Of a stretch of DNA of 9,182 nt, positions 1-6,962 are shown piece after piece. Every line of letters starts with the position of its first letter. Within the stretch, counting starts at the first letter, position 1. Below the pieces are notes generated by a model. That model saw nothing but the letters and a program-made list of their open reading frames with translations, ran no database searches and was not told where the DNA came from. Where the stretch lies: NCBI GenBank assembly GCA_021791235.1, contig JAJYXA010000089.1:1-9182 (forward strand). The letters run 5' to 3'. Source of the stretch: Pseudomonadota bacterium (GTDB taxonomy: Bacteria; Pseudomonadota; Gammaproteobacteria; Burkholderiales; Thiobacillaceae). The position numbers were made by a program, and so were the translations under genes.

Positions 1-104
1 AGAAGCCGGAAATGTTCGGTCGCACCCTGGTTTACATGGGACTGGCCGAGGGGATCGCGATCTACGGCCTGGTCATGTCGATCCTGCTGCTCGGCAAGCT
101 CTGA
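1..104 (+). CDS. ntpK: V/A-type ATPase proteolipid subunit K (c-ring), 3' end only
   Basis: This is the C-terminal end of the membrane c-ring subunit of a V/A-type ATPase; the 5' part lies outside the window. The visible 33 codons (reading from base 3 to the TGA at 102-104) encode KPEMFGRTLVYMGLAEGIAI followed by YGLVMSILLLGKL. This is a single hydrophobic helix with the Gly-Leu-Ala-Glu-Gly motif typical of the last transmembrane helix of these proteolipids. The Glu codon at 48-50 is the expected ion-carrying carboxylate. The residue after it is Gly, not the Thr of the Enterococcus Na+-type motif (Glu-Thr-Tyr), which hints weakly at H+ rather than Na+, but the other ion ligands are not visible. 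The stop is 4 bp before the start of subunit F, so the two genes are very likely cotranscribed. Confidence 0.88.
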   Translation, partial: KPEMFGRTLVYMGLAEGIAIYGLVMSILLLGKL

Positions 105-108
105 GGCG

Positions 109-453
109 ATGCCGTCCCCAAGCGACAGGCTCTTCGACGGCGCCCGCCTGGTGGTGCTGGGCAGCGCCGGTCTCGCCGACGGCTTCAGCCTCATCGGCGC
201 CGAGGTCCATGCCGATGCCGACCCCGCCACTGTGGAAACCGTGCTGGAGCAGCTTGCCCGCAGTGGCGACGCGGCGCTGGTGCTGCTGGAAAGCACGCTG
301 GCTCACGCCGCTGGCCCCTGGCTCAATCGCCTGCGCAACGAAGGGGGGCACATCATCATCACCGAGCTGCCGCCCTTGCCCTCGCCGCAGGATTACGCGC
401 CAGCGGTGGATGAGGTGGTGCGTGCGGTGCTGGGGCCGGATGCGTTGAAGTAG
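109..453 (+). CDS. atpF: V/A-type ATPase subunit F
   Basis: This 114-residue protein is the small central-stalk subunit F of the V/A-ATPase, which with subunit D forms the rotor shaft in the A3B3 head. The family signature is visible: a beta strand (RLVVLGSAGLADGFSLIGAE, residues about 13-32) followed by a Rossmann-like alternation and the Glu-Leu-Pro-Pro-Leu-Pro-Ser segment near residues 85-92. The length matches the usual 100-115 residues. The ATG at 109 is 4 bp after the K stop, and a GAGG at 103-106 overlaps that stop. The spacing to the ATG is short, so translational coupling with K is likely. The stop codon (451-453) touches the first heptamer repeat array. The homologous subunit is called ntpG in Enterococcus naming. 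Identification rests on position plus motif, and I consider it firm. Confidence 0.87.
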   Translation: MPSPSDRLFDGARLVVLGSAGLADGFSLIGAEVHADADPATVETVLEQLARSGDAALVLLESTLAHAAGPWLNRLRNEGGHIIITELPPLPSPQDYAPAVDEVVRAVLGPDALK

Positions 454-528
454 ATGCAAGGTACAAGGTTCAAGATGCAAGGCAAATGCTGAGACTCTTC
501 TTGAATCGTGTTACTTGAACCTTGCCTC
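453..528 (+). repeat. Heptamer repeat array with inverted halves, F/E gap
   Basis: The gap between subunits F and E is filled by degenerate 7-bp units. On the left, 453-487 reads gatgcaa, ggtacaa, ggttcaa, gatgcaa, ggcaaat. On the right, 501-528 reads ttgaatc, gtgttac, ttgaacc, ttgcctc, whose reverse complements (GAGGCAA, GGTTCAA, GATTCAA) match the left units. The two halves could pair in the mRNA as an imperfect stem. The unit sequence differs from the one in the other two gaps of this operon, but the period and layout are the same. Function is unknown; mRNA stability or processing is an inference. Confidence 0.7.
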
Positions 529-553
529 GCAAGGTTTTGAATCTGGAGAAAGA

Positions 554-1204
554 ATGGAAGCCGATGCGCAGGTCTCCCAGCTCGAGCAGGCACTGCTTCA
601 GCAGGCCCAGACGCTGGCACGTGAGCTTTTGCAGAACGCCGAATCGGCGCGTGCGCACATGCTCGCCGAGTCAGCCGACAAACTGAAGCTGGCTGGCGAG
701 CACGAAGTGCTGGCCGCCAAGGTCGAGGCTGAGCGGCTGGTGCGGCGCCAAACTCAGGCGGCAGAAACGCGACTGGCCGCCGAGCTCGACCGGCTGCGCT
801 GGGCGCTCACCGAATCCGCGCTGTCCGAGGTCAAGACCGCATTCCGGCAACTGGTGCAGGACGAGACACGTTATCTGGGCGTGCTCGAAGCCTGGCTGGC
901 GGCGGCTGCGCAGGCGCTGCCGCCGGGCGACCTGGTGGCGGAAGTCCGGCCCGAAGACGAAAAACGTCTGGCGCCGCGATGGAATGAAATGCATGCGCGT
1001 GCCGCGCCGGGGCGGACGATTACGCTTGCCAGCCACGGACGTCCGAGCGAAGGTGGCCTCCGCGTGCGCCTGGCCGACCATCGTGCCCAGCTCGACCAGA
1101 CCTTCGAGGCACGCCAGGAGCGTCTCGCCGACGAGCTGGCACGCGTGGCGATGGAACGCCTGTTCGCCAGCGCACCCGACCTCGGAACGCTGATGCATGG
1201 ATGA
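554..1204 (+). CDS. ntpE: V/A-type ATPase subunit E (peripheral stalk)
   Basis: This 216-residue protein is the peripheral-stalk subunit E, which holds the A3B3 head against rotation. The N-terminal half (residues about 1-95) is a long Ala/Glu/Gln/Leu-rich helix with almost no Pro or Gly, as expected for the coiled coil. The C-terminal half (about 96-216) is the mixed globular domain that caps the head, with a TLASHGRPSEGGLRVRLADH segment like the family's conserved Gly-Gly region. I chose the ATG at 554 because a GGAGA at 546-550 precedes it. A TTG at 515 is in frame, but it lies inside the repeat array and has no ribosome site. The Glu-Arg-Leu-Ala-Asp-Glu-Leu-Ala tail and its place just before subunit A support the call. 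Sequence conservation in this family is low, so order in the operon carries weight. Confidence 0.85.
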   Translation: MEADAQVSQLEQALLQQAQTLARELLQNAESARAHMLAESADKLKLAGEHEVLAAKVEAERLVRRQTQAAETRLAAELDRLRWALTESALSEVKTAFRQLVQDETRYLGVLEAWLAAAAQALPPGDLVAEVRPEDEKRLAPRWNEMHARAAPGRTITLASHGRPSEGGLRVRLADHRAQLDQTFEARQERLADELARVAMERLFASAPDLGTLMHG

Positions 1205-1209
1205 AAGGG

Positions 1210-1307
1210 GTAAGTGGTGAGCGGTGAACTGCAAGCAGGGAGCGGTAAATGGATGGCGCTGGCGCCCTCGGGATTTGACGGCTCGCCGCTCACTGCTCAC
1301 TGCTTAC
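1210..1307 (+). repeat. Heptamer repeat array with inverted halves, E/A gap
   Basis: Six 7-bp units run from 1210 to 1251: gtaagtg, gtgagcg, gtgaact, gcaagca, gggagcg, gtaaatg. Three units on the other side (1287-1307: cgctcac, tgctcac, tgcttac) are their reverse complement type. The 22-base arms 1210-1231 and 1286-1307 match at 17 of 22 positions when one is reverse-complemented, and some mismatches would be G-U pairs in RNA. Between them is a perfect small hairpin, ggcgc-tg-gcgcc, at 1255-1266. The array ends 16 bp before the start of subunit A, just upstream of its ribosome site (AAGGAA, 1314-1319). Confidence 0.75.
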
Positions 1308-1323
1308 GCATTTAAGGAAATAC

Positions 1324-3123
1324 ATGGGCAAAATCCTCGAAATCAACGGCCCCCTGGTCACACTCGAACTGCCGCAGACGGTGCTCGGCGAGCAGGTGCG
1401 GGTCGGACGCATGGGCCTGGTCGGCGAAGTCATCGGCCGTGACGGCGACACCGCGCTGGCGCAGTTGTATGAGGACACCACCGGGCTGCGTCCCGGCGAG
1501 GTCGCGGAAGGCCTGGGCTGGCCGCTGTCGGTGGAACTCGGGCCGGGGCTGCTGGGCGGCATTTTCGACGGCGTGCAGCGCCCGCTGCAGGCGATGCGGG
1601 ATCTGAGCGGCGACCGCATCGCGCGCGGCGTTGCGGTGCCGTCGCTGCCGCGCGACAAACGCTGGCATTTTGTGCCCGATCCCACGCTGTATGCCGGCAG
1701 CACGCTGGCTGGCGGCACTGTGCTCGGCACGGTGCAGGAAACCGAGTCGATCCAGCACCGCATCCTGACGCCCCCGCTGATCCATGGCGAACTGCTGGAA
1801 CTGGCGCCGGAGGGCGACCACACCGTGGAGGAGGTGATCGGCCGGCTGAAACTTGCCGACGGCCGCATCGAGAAATTGCACCTGTTCCACCGCTGGCCGG
1901 TGCGCACGCCGCGCCCGTTCAGGCAGCGCGACCATGCGGTGGCGCCGCTGATCACCGGGCAGCGCATCCTCGACACCTTCTACCCGCTGCTGAAGGGCGG
2001 CAAGGCGGCCATCCCGGGCCCGTTCGGCGCCGGCAAGACCATGCTGCAGCAGCAGATCGCGCGCTGGTGCAATGCCGAAATCGTGATTTATGTCGGCTGT
2101 GGCGAACGCGGCAACGAGCTCACCGACGTGCTCGAATTCATGCCTTTACTTACGGATCCGCACACCGGTCGCCCGCTGATGGAACGGACCCTGCTGGTGG
2201 CCAATACGTCCAACATGCCGGTGGTCGCGCGCGAAGCGTCGATCTATGTCGGTATCACGCTGGCCGAGTATTTCCGCGACCAGGGTTACGACGTGGTGAT
2301 GGTCGCCGATTCCACCAGCCGCTGGGCCGAGGCCTTGCGCGAAGTGTCCGGCCGCCTGGGGCAGATGCCGGTGGAGGAAGGCTACCCCGCCTATCTGGGC
2401 TCGCGCCTGGCCGCCTTTTATGAGCGCGCCGGACGGGTGGAAACCTTCGCCGGTGATCATGGCTCGGTGACGCTCATCGGCGCGGTGTCGCCGCCCGGCG
2501 GCGATTTTTCCGAACCGGTAACCAGCCACACCAAGGAAATCATCCAGACCTTCTGGGCGCTGTCGAAGGAACTGGCCGACGCGCGCCATTACCCGGCGGT
2601 CGACTGGCTGGAAAGCTTCTCCGGCTACGTGAGTTCCGCTGCGAAGTGGTGGGCGCAAGAGGTTGATCCGAATTGGGAATCCTGTCGTGCCGAAGCGCTG
2701 GATCTGCTCGCCGCATCCGAGGAATTGCAGCGCATCGTCAACCTGGTGGGCGTCGAGGCACTATCAAGCGAGCAGCGCTGGACGCTGGAAGCCGCCGGCC
2801 TGATCAAGGAAGGCCTGCTGCAGCAGGCGGCCACCGACGAAGTCGACAGCTATGCTTCGCCGGAAAAGCAGTTCGCGCTGCTGGCGGCGCTGCTGGACAT
2901 CTATCGCCAGGGCATGAAGCTGGTGAAGCTCGGCGCGCCGGCCCGGCGCCTGCTCCAGATGCCGCTGCTGGCGCAGGCACGGCGCTGGAAAAGTCAGCAC
3001 AGCTCGGAGGACCTGGCTGCGTTGAAAGCGAAAATCGACGCCATCCCGCAAGCCTTCGAACCCTTGCTGCTGGAATACGCGTCCATTGCCACGCCCTCGA
3101 CGATGGGAGCGGCCAAAGCATGA
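1324..3123 (+). CDS. ntpA: V/A-type ATPase catalytic subunit A
   Basis: This 599-residue protein is the catalytic subunit that hydrolyses or makes ATP in the A3B3 head. It shows the N-terminal beta-barrel (residues about 1-70) and the extra 'non-homologous' insertion of about 80 residues that separates A subunits from F-type beta. The P-loop GPFGAGKT is at residues 232-239 (bases 2017-2040), the catalytic Glu is in GERGNE (Glu261), and ADSTSRWAEALRE is near residue 329. The C-terminal helical domain follows. Length is normal for the family (580-600). The ATG at 1324 has AAGGAA at 1314-1319. The stop overlaps the start of subunit B by 4 bases (ATGA at 3120-3123), a sign of translational coupling for the 3:3 stoichiometry. 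All catalytic residues I can check are present, so the enzyme should be active. Confidence 0.97.
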   Translation: MGKILEINGPLVTLELPQTVLGEQVRVGRMGLVGEVIGRDGDTALAQLYEDTTGLRPGEVAEGLGWPLSVELGPGLLGGIFDGVQRPLQAMRDLSGDRIARGVAVPSLPRDKRWHFVPDPTLYAGSTLAGGTVLGTVQETESIQHRILTPPLIHGELLELAPEGDHTVEEVIGRLKLADGRIEKLHLFHRWPVRTPRPFRQRDHAVAPLITGQRILDTFYPLLKGGKAAIPGPFGAGKTMLQQQIARWCNAEIVIYVGCGERGNELTDVLEFMPLLTDPHTGRPLMERTLLVANTSNMPVVAREASIYVGITLAEYFRDQGYDVVMVADSTSRWAEALREVSGRLGQMPVEEGYPAYLGSRLAAFYERAGRVETFAGDHGSVTLIGAVSPPGGDFSEPVTSHTKEIIQTFWALSKELADARHYPAVDWLESFSGYVSSAAKWWAQEVDPNWESCRAEALDLLAASEELQRIVNLVGVEALSSEQRWTLEAAGLIKEGLLQQAATDEVDSYASPEKQFALLAALLDIYRQGMKLVKLGAPARRLLQMPLLAQARRWKSQHSSEDLAALKAKIDAIPQAFEPLLLEYASIATPSTMGAAKA

Positions 3124-4502
3124 AAAACGTCGAATTCCGAACCGCTGCCTCCGCCCAGGGCGGCCTCGTCGTCATGGCCGGCGTACCGGGCGTGGCGGCC
3201 GGCTCGCGCGTGCAGCTGCGCGACCACGCCGGCCGCCTGCGTTCTGGCCTGGTCATCCGCACTGCCGACGACGCGGTGCTGGTGGAAGTGTTCGAGGGCA
3301 CCGACGAACTTGATCTGGAACGCACCTGGGTGCGCTTTCTCGACGAGCCGTTCAGGCTGCCGCTGTCGCGCGACATTCTCGGTCGCGTGTTCAATGGTTC
3401 CGGGCGGCCGTGCGACGGCCGGCCGCCCGTCATTTCCGCCGACCGCCGCGACATCAACGGCGCGCCGCTCAATCCGGCGGCGCGTGCGTATCCGCGCGAA
3501 TTCATCCAGACCGGCATTTCCGCCATCGACGGCATGAATTCGCTGACGCGCGGACAGAAGCTGCCGATCTTTTCCGGCGGCGGCCTGCCGCACAGCCGCG
3601 TGGCGGCACAGATCGTGCGCCAGGCCAAGCTGCTGGGCGAGGAAGCCGCGGAATTCGTGATCGTGTTTGCCGCCTTCGGCGCCTCGCACGCCGATGCGCG
3701 CTTCTTCCAGGAAAGCTTCGAGGAAAGCGGCGTGCTGAACAAGGTGGTGATGTTCCTCAATCTTGCCGACGAGCCGGTGATCGAACGCCTGCTGACCCCG
3801 CGCGCCGCGCTCACCGCGGCCGAATACCTGGCGTTCGACCTCGACTACCACGTGCTGGTAGTGATGACCGACATGACCGCCTACGCCGAGGCGCTGCGCG
3901 AAGTCGCGGTGCTGCGCGGCGACGTGCCGGCGCGCAAGGGCTATCCCGGTTACCTGTATTCCGATCTCGCCGAGCTCTACGAGCGCGCGGGGCGCATCAA
4001 GAAGCGGCGCGGCTCCATCACCATGATTCCGGTGCTGTCGATGCCCTCGGACGACATCACCCACCCGATTCCCGACCTCACCGGCTACATCACCGAAGGC
4101 CAGATCGTGCTCGGCCGCGAACTATCCAACCAGGGCGTGTACCCGCCGGTGACCGTGCTGCCGTCGCTTTCCCGGTTGATGAAGGACGGCGTCGGCAAGA
4201 ACTTCACCCGCGAGGACCATCCCCACGTCGCCAGCCAACTGTTCGCCAGCTACGCCAAGGCGCTGGAAGTGCGGGGACTGGCTGCCATCATCGGCGCCGA
4301 GGAACTGTCCGACGCCGACCGCCGCACCCTGGCTTTCGCCGATGCCTTCGAGCGCCGCTTCATCGGCCAGGGCGAGGACGAGGACCGCAGCATTCATGAA
4401 ACCCTCAACCTCGCCTGGGACCTGCTTTCCATGTTGCCGCCAGAGGCGCTGATCCGGGTCTCCGAGGAAGAGTTGGCGAAATATCACAAGGGGGCAGCGT
4501 GA
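3120..4502 (+). CDS. ntpB: V/A-type ATPase regulatory subunit B
   Basis: This 460-residue protein is the non-catalytic nucleotide-binding partner of subunit A. As usual for B subunits, the P-loop is degenerate: residues 152-160 read SGGGLPHSR in place of a Gly-Lys-Thr loop. Other family marks are TGISAIDGMNSLTRGQKLPI (131-150), MTDMTAYAEALREVA in the middle of the protein, and KGYPGYLYSDLAELYERAGR further on, followed by the GSITMIPVLSMPSDDITHPI segment. Length is typical. The start is the ATG at 3120, inside the last codons of subunit A, where the A stop and B start share ATGA. The same frame is open upstream to about 2673, but that part lies wholly inside subunit A and has no family similarity. 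The stop at 4500-4502 overlaps the next repeat array. Confidence 0.97.
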   Translation: MKNVEFRTAASAQGGLVVMAGVPGVAAGSRVQLRDHAGRLRSGLVIRTADDAVLVEVFEGTDELDLERTWVRFLDEPFRLPLSRDILGRVFNGSGRPCDGRPPVISADRRDINGAPLNPAARAYPREFIQTGISAIDGMNSLTRGQKLPIFSGGGLPHSRVAAQIVRQAKLLGEEAAEFVIVFAAFGASHADARFFQESFEESGVLNKVVMFLNLADEPVIERLLTPRAALTAAEYLAFDLDYHVLVVMTDMTAYAEALREVAVLRGDVPARKGYPGYLYSDLAELYERAGRIKKRRGSITMIPVLSMPSDDITHPIPDLTGYITEGQIVLGRELSNQGVYPPVTVLPSLSRLMKDGVGKNFTREDHPHVASQLFASYAKALEVRGLAAIIGAEELSDADRRTLAFADAFERRFIGQGEDEDRSIHETLNLAWDLLSMLPPEALIRVSEEELAKYHKGAA

Positions 4503-4591
4503 AGCGGGTGAACGGTGAGCAGGAAGCGGGGAGCGGGAAACATTGTTTTGCTGCAGTCCTTGCCACTCACTGCTTACCGCTTACCGCTTAC
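4501..4591 (+). repeat. Heptamer repeat array with inverted halves, B/D gap
   Basis: Six 7-bp units fill 4501-4542 (gaagcgg, gtgaacg, gtgagca, ggaagcg, gggagcg, ggaaaca). Four opposite-sense units fill 4564-4591 (cactcac, tgcttac, cgcttac, cgcttac). The right-hand units read GTAAGCG, GTAAGCA and GTGAGTG when reverse-complemented, close to the left-hand units and to the E/A-gap array. The array begins on the last bases of the subunit B stop codon and ends 5 bp before the start of subunit D, leaving no clear Shine-Dalgarno sequence for D. Translation of D may therefore depend on how this RNA folds; that is inference. Confidence 0.75.
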
Positions 4592-4596
4592 CAACA

Positions 4597-5217
4597 ATGA
4601 AAAAACGCCTGCCCGTCCCGCCCACGAAAAGCGCGCTGCTGCAGGTCGGCCGGCAGGCGCGTTTTCTGGAGCAGGGCAGGCAGATGCTGGAGAAGAAACG
4701 CGACCTGCTGACCCGGCTGGTCTACGAGCGGCTGGCGCAATACCGCGCACTGCGCGCGCAGACCCAGCGCGAACTCGCCGAGGCCTATCGCTGGCTCGGC
4801 ATCGTACAGATGCGCATGGGCGAGCAGATGCTGCGCCAGGCGTCGGTCGGGCTGAAACCGGCGGTGGTGATCAAGGTGGTGGCGCGCTCCAGCGTCGGCG
4901 TCGAGTATCCCAGCGTGTCGGCCGAACCGCTGCCGCTGCAGCCGGTGGGGCTGATGTGGACCGACGTCAGCTTCGACGAAGCACGCCTGCGCCTGCGCGA
5001 ACTGACGGTGACGCTTGCGCGCCTGGGAGAAGCGGAGAATGCGCTGTGGCGTCTGTTGGCGGCCAGCCGCAAGACGCAGAAGCGGGTCAACGCGCTGAAG
5101 TACAACATCATCCCGCGCTACCAGGCGACGGTGCAGCACATCCGCGCCGCGCTGGAAGAGGACGAGCGCAACACCTTGTTCCAGATCAAGGTGCTGCGGG
5201 CACGCCAGTCAGCTTGA
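4597..5217 (+). CDS. ntpD: V/A-type ATPase subunit D (central rotor shaft)
   Basis: This 206-residue protein is the coiled-coil rotor shaft of the V/A-ATPase, which turns inside the A3B3 head. The N-terminal helix begins with PVPPTKSALLQVGRQARFLE and continues into Leu-Glu-Lys-Lys-Arg-Asp-Leu-Leu, the family's signature start. The C-terminal helix has RVNALKYNIIPRYQATVQHI and ends in ERNTLFQIKVLRARQSA. Together these give the usual antiparallel pair of long helices with a short middle domain. The ATG at 4597 gives the standard N terminus (MKKRLPVPPTK). The frame is open 18 codons further upstream, but those codons are heptamer repeat. The last 60 bp are repeated almost exactly at 7124-7183. 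This is the last gene of the operon in the window; no subunit C or I is seen and they may lie upstream. Confidence 0.94.
   Translation: MKKRLPVPPTKSALLQVGRQARFLEQGRQMLEKKRDLLTRLVYERLAQYRALRAQTQRELAEAYRWLGIVQMRMGEQMLRQASVGLKPAVVIKVVARSSVGVEYPSVSAEPLPLQPVGLMWTDVSFDEARLRLRELTVTLARLGEAENALWRLLAASRKTQKRVNALKYNIIPRYQATVQHIRAALEEDERNTLFQIKVLRARQSA
5158..5217 (+). repeat. Direct repeat, left copy: 3' end of the ATPase D gene
   Basis: These 60 bases encode the last 19 residues and stop of subunit D. They match 7124-7183 at 56 of 60 positions, at a constant offset of 1966 bp. The four differences (gac/gat, ttg/ctg, tca/tcg, gct/gcc) are all synonymous. Weaker similarity (12 of the 15 bases at 5146-5160) continues a little to the left, then fades. 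The unit between the two copies is the fcc pair. Confidence 0.92.
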
Positions 5218-5335
5218 ATATCGACTCATCGAGTGTCTGCGTCGAAGGCGGATGCCTGAGTACCCCCCACAACGTCCGTTCCCACTCCCTGAAATCCTTC
5301 AGCCGGCGGTAGGCGCATCCTGAAAGCTGATGTTT
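5218..5335. other. Convergent gap between ATPase D and fccB
   Basis: This 118-bp stretch separates two genes that end towards each other. I see no gene in it. It has two very short hairpins, ACTC-ATC-GAGT at 5224-5234 and CTGAA-ATCC-TTCAG at 5289-5302. Neither is followed by a T-run, so I do not call a terminator. It carries no heptamer array, unlike the gaps inside the ATPase operon. If the fcc unit is an insertion, its left edge should lie at or just after 5217. Confidence 0.5.
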
Positions 5336-6622
5336 CTAGGTAAACGAATCGGCCACGATGTTCTGATACCAGCCGTTCGCATCCTGCGCTTCCTTGGCCC
5401 GATACGCGGCCGGTTTCTTCAAGGGGCTCACGCCGAGGGCGCCAGGAAGCGGTGCGATGTCGTCGGCAGTCCGACCATAGACGCCGGCGATGGAAAGGCC
5501 GTAGGTCGGACTGGCCAACGCGTAGCAGGCATTGACGAAGGAGGGGTCGCCTACCGATCGACCGGCCAGCAGGCTGGCGATGGCGACGGCGCAAACCTTG
5601 GCTTCGGAATTCGCTGCTGCAGCCGATTTGGGCAGTTTTCCGGCGATCGAACTGTCGCCGATTACGTGAATGCCCTTCTGGCGAGTGGATTCGAAGCTGC
5701 CCGGATCGACCGGACACCAGCCGGTTTCATCGGTCAGGCCGGCTCTGTCGGCAATGTCGCCGGCTTTTTGTGGCGGGATCACATTGACAACGCTGCCCTG
5801 GTGTTGCCCAGCGCCGGTGGAAACGGTGCGGCTCTTCGCGTCCACTTGAGTGACCCGCCCCCCTTTCGAGCCAGACACCCATTCGATCATGTTCGGATAG
5901 AGACTGTGCCAGGCTTCCATGAATCCATCCTGGGCAGGGAAACTATCGTTCGCGTCAAGAATGAGTACCTTGGATCTGGGTTTGCTGTGCTTGAGGTAAT
6001 AGGCAATGAGGCTGGCGCGCTCGTAAGGTCCGGGCGGGCAGCGGAAGGGCGCGGCCGGCACAGAGATGATCACGGTCCCGCCGTTGGACATCTGCGCAAG
6101 TTGCTGGTGCAGCAGCTCCGTCTGCGGCCCGGCCTTCCAGGCATGGGGCATGACGGTGGCGGCCTGTTCACTGTAGCCCTCGAGGGCGGCGTACTTGAAG
6201 TCGATGCCCGGCGCGACCACCAGCCTGTCGTAGGGGATGATCTTCCCATTCTCCAGTGCGACTGTTTTTCCTGTCGGATCGATGGACATCGCATTGCCGT
6301 ATACCATCTGGATGCCGTGGTTCCGGCTCAGCTTGTCATAGCCGAAAGTGATGGCGCTCAAAGGCCGCAGCCCGGTCGCCACGAGATTGCTGGACGGGGG
6401 CGTGACGTATCTGCGTTGGCGCTCGATCAGCGTGACCTGGATGGCGGGATCGGCGCGGCGCAGATATTTCGCGCAGGTCGCTCCGGCAAACCCGCCGCCG
6501 ATGACGACCACGCGCTTGTCCTGGGCGGCCTGGGCGAACGCCTTGCCAAGTCCGACGAGGGATGCGACGGTCCCGGCGGCGGCCAGGGACAGGAAATCCC
6601 TGCGGGTGAAGTTGTGCTTCAT
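5336..6622 (-). CDS. fccB: Flavocytochrome c sulfide dehydrogenase, flavoprotein subunit (FccB/SoxF type)
   Basis: This 428-residue periplasmic flavoprotein should oxidize sulfide to sulfur and pass electrons to cytochrome FccA. It starts with a Tat signal (TRRDFLSLAAAGT, residues 6-18, cut probably near Ala-Phe-Ala-Gln 28-31), fitting export of a folded FAD protein. The FAD-binding VVVIGGGFAGATCAKYLRRA is at 38-57. The family segment PFRCPPGPYERAS places redox Cys at 195, and NACYALASPTYG places the partner Cys at 366. GWCPVDPGSFESTRQKGIHV and IGDSSI (321-326) close the FAD site. The C terminus GWYQNIVADSFT is also typical. One key residue is absent: where the Allochromatium enzyme has Cys joined covalently to FAD (Tyr-Thr-Cys-Tyr-Leu-Ser-Asn), this protein reads YVTPPSSN (72-79). 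FAD is therefore probably held non-covalently. The start is 7 bp after the fccA stop, so the two are one operon. Confidence 0.94.
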   Translation of the reverse strand: MKHNFTRRDFLSLAAAGTVASLVGLGKAFAQAAQDKRVVVIGGGFAGATCAKYLRRADPAIQVTLIERQRRYVTPPSSNLVATGLRPLSAITFGYDKLSRNHGIQMVYGNAMSIDPTGKTVALENGKIIPYDRLVVAPGIDFKYAALEGYSEQAATVMPHAWKAGPQTELLHQQLAQMSNGGTVIISVPAAPFRCPPGPYERASLIAYYLKHSKPRSKVLILDANDSFPAQDGFMEAWHSLYPNMIEWVSGSKGGRVTQVDAKSRTVSTGAGQHQGSVVNVIPPQKAGDIADRAGLTDETGWCPVDPGSFESTRQKGIHVIGDSSIAGKLPKSAAAANSEAKVCAVAIASLLAGRSVGDPSFVNACYALASPTYGLSIAGVYGRTADDIAPLPGALGVSPLKKPAAYRAKEAQDANGWYQNIVADSFT

Positions 6623-6629
6623 GGGGTGC

Positions 6630-6950
6630 CTACCTTTTCTTCTGGGGCAAGGATTCGAAGTACTTCGCGATCATGCGGATCTGCTCATCCGTGTATGCCT
6701 TCATGAGCGGCGCCATGATCCGCCCCTTGTTCTCCCGCTTGAATTCGAACAGCTCATCCGCAATCTTGCTGGCCGGCTTGCCGTAGAGCTTCTCCATCTT
6801 GCCACCCGCCTTGCCATCCGTGCCATGGCACATGGCGCACGTGTTGGCCATCATCTCGACGGATGGCGCGGCATGAGCCGCTGGAGCATAGATGAATTGC
6901 TGGGCAAGAATGCCGGTGCATGCCAGCAGCAATCGGTTTGTCGGTCTCAT
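6630..6950 (-). CDS. fccA: Flavocytochrome c sulfide dehydrogenase, monoheme cytochrome subunit
   Basis: This 106-residue protein is a small secreted class I cytochrome c, most likely the electron-accepting partner of FccB. It has a Sec signal peptide (MRPTNRLLLACTGILAQQFI then YAPAAHA, cut near residue 27), one haem motif CAMCH at 38-42, and a Met-containing loop GRIMAPLMKAYTDEQIRMIA (77-96) whose Met79 or Met83 should be the sixth haem ligand. It is monohaem, as in green sulfur bacteria, not dihaem as in Allochromatium. I chose the ATG at 6950 because GGAGGT stands 6 bases before it; an ATG 13 codons upstream lacks such a site and would place a Gly-rich stretch before the signal peptide. 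Gene order fccA-fccB with 7 bp between is the usual one. By itself the cytochrome could serve another partner, but the neighbour settles it. Confidence 0.9.
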   Translation of the reverse strand: MRPTNRLLLACTGILAQQFIYAPAAHAAPSVEMMANTCAMCHGTDGKAGGKMEKLYGKPASKIADELFEFKRENKGRIMAPLMKAYTDEQIRMIAKYFESLPQKKR

Positions 6951-6956
6951 GCCGCC

Positions 6957-6962
6957 ACCTCC
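6957..6962 (-). promoter_or_regulatory. Ribosome binding site of fccA
   Basis: The minus strand reads GGAGGT here, 6 bases before the ATG at 6950. It is a near-perfect Shine-Dalgarno sequence and is the reason for preferring this start over the upstream one at 6989. Confidence 0.8.

Noticed and set aside
515..553. A TTG start extending subunit E
   Set aside because: It falls in the repeat array and has no ribosome site, while the ATG at 554 has GGAGA just upstream.
2673..3119. Upstream extension of subunit B in the same frame
   Set aside because: It lies entirely inside subunit A, is Arg/Gly/Ala-rich, and the normal B start at 3120 matches the family N terminus.
453..4591. CRISPR array
   Set aside because: The 7-bp units are too short, contiguous, degenerate and inverted in their second half; there are no spacers or cas genes.
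4543..4596. An 18-codon N-terminal extension of subunit D
   Set aside because: The codons are heptamer repeat sequence; the family's N terminus begins at the ATG at 4597.
5330..6706. A 458-codon open frame on the plus strand opposite fccB
   Set aside because: It is the antisense shadow of fccB in GC-rich DNA; its translation has low-complexity Gly/Arg/His runs and no recognizable family, while fccB has clear motifs and a Tat signal.
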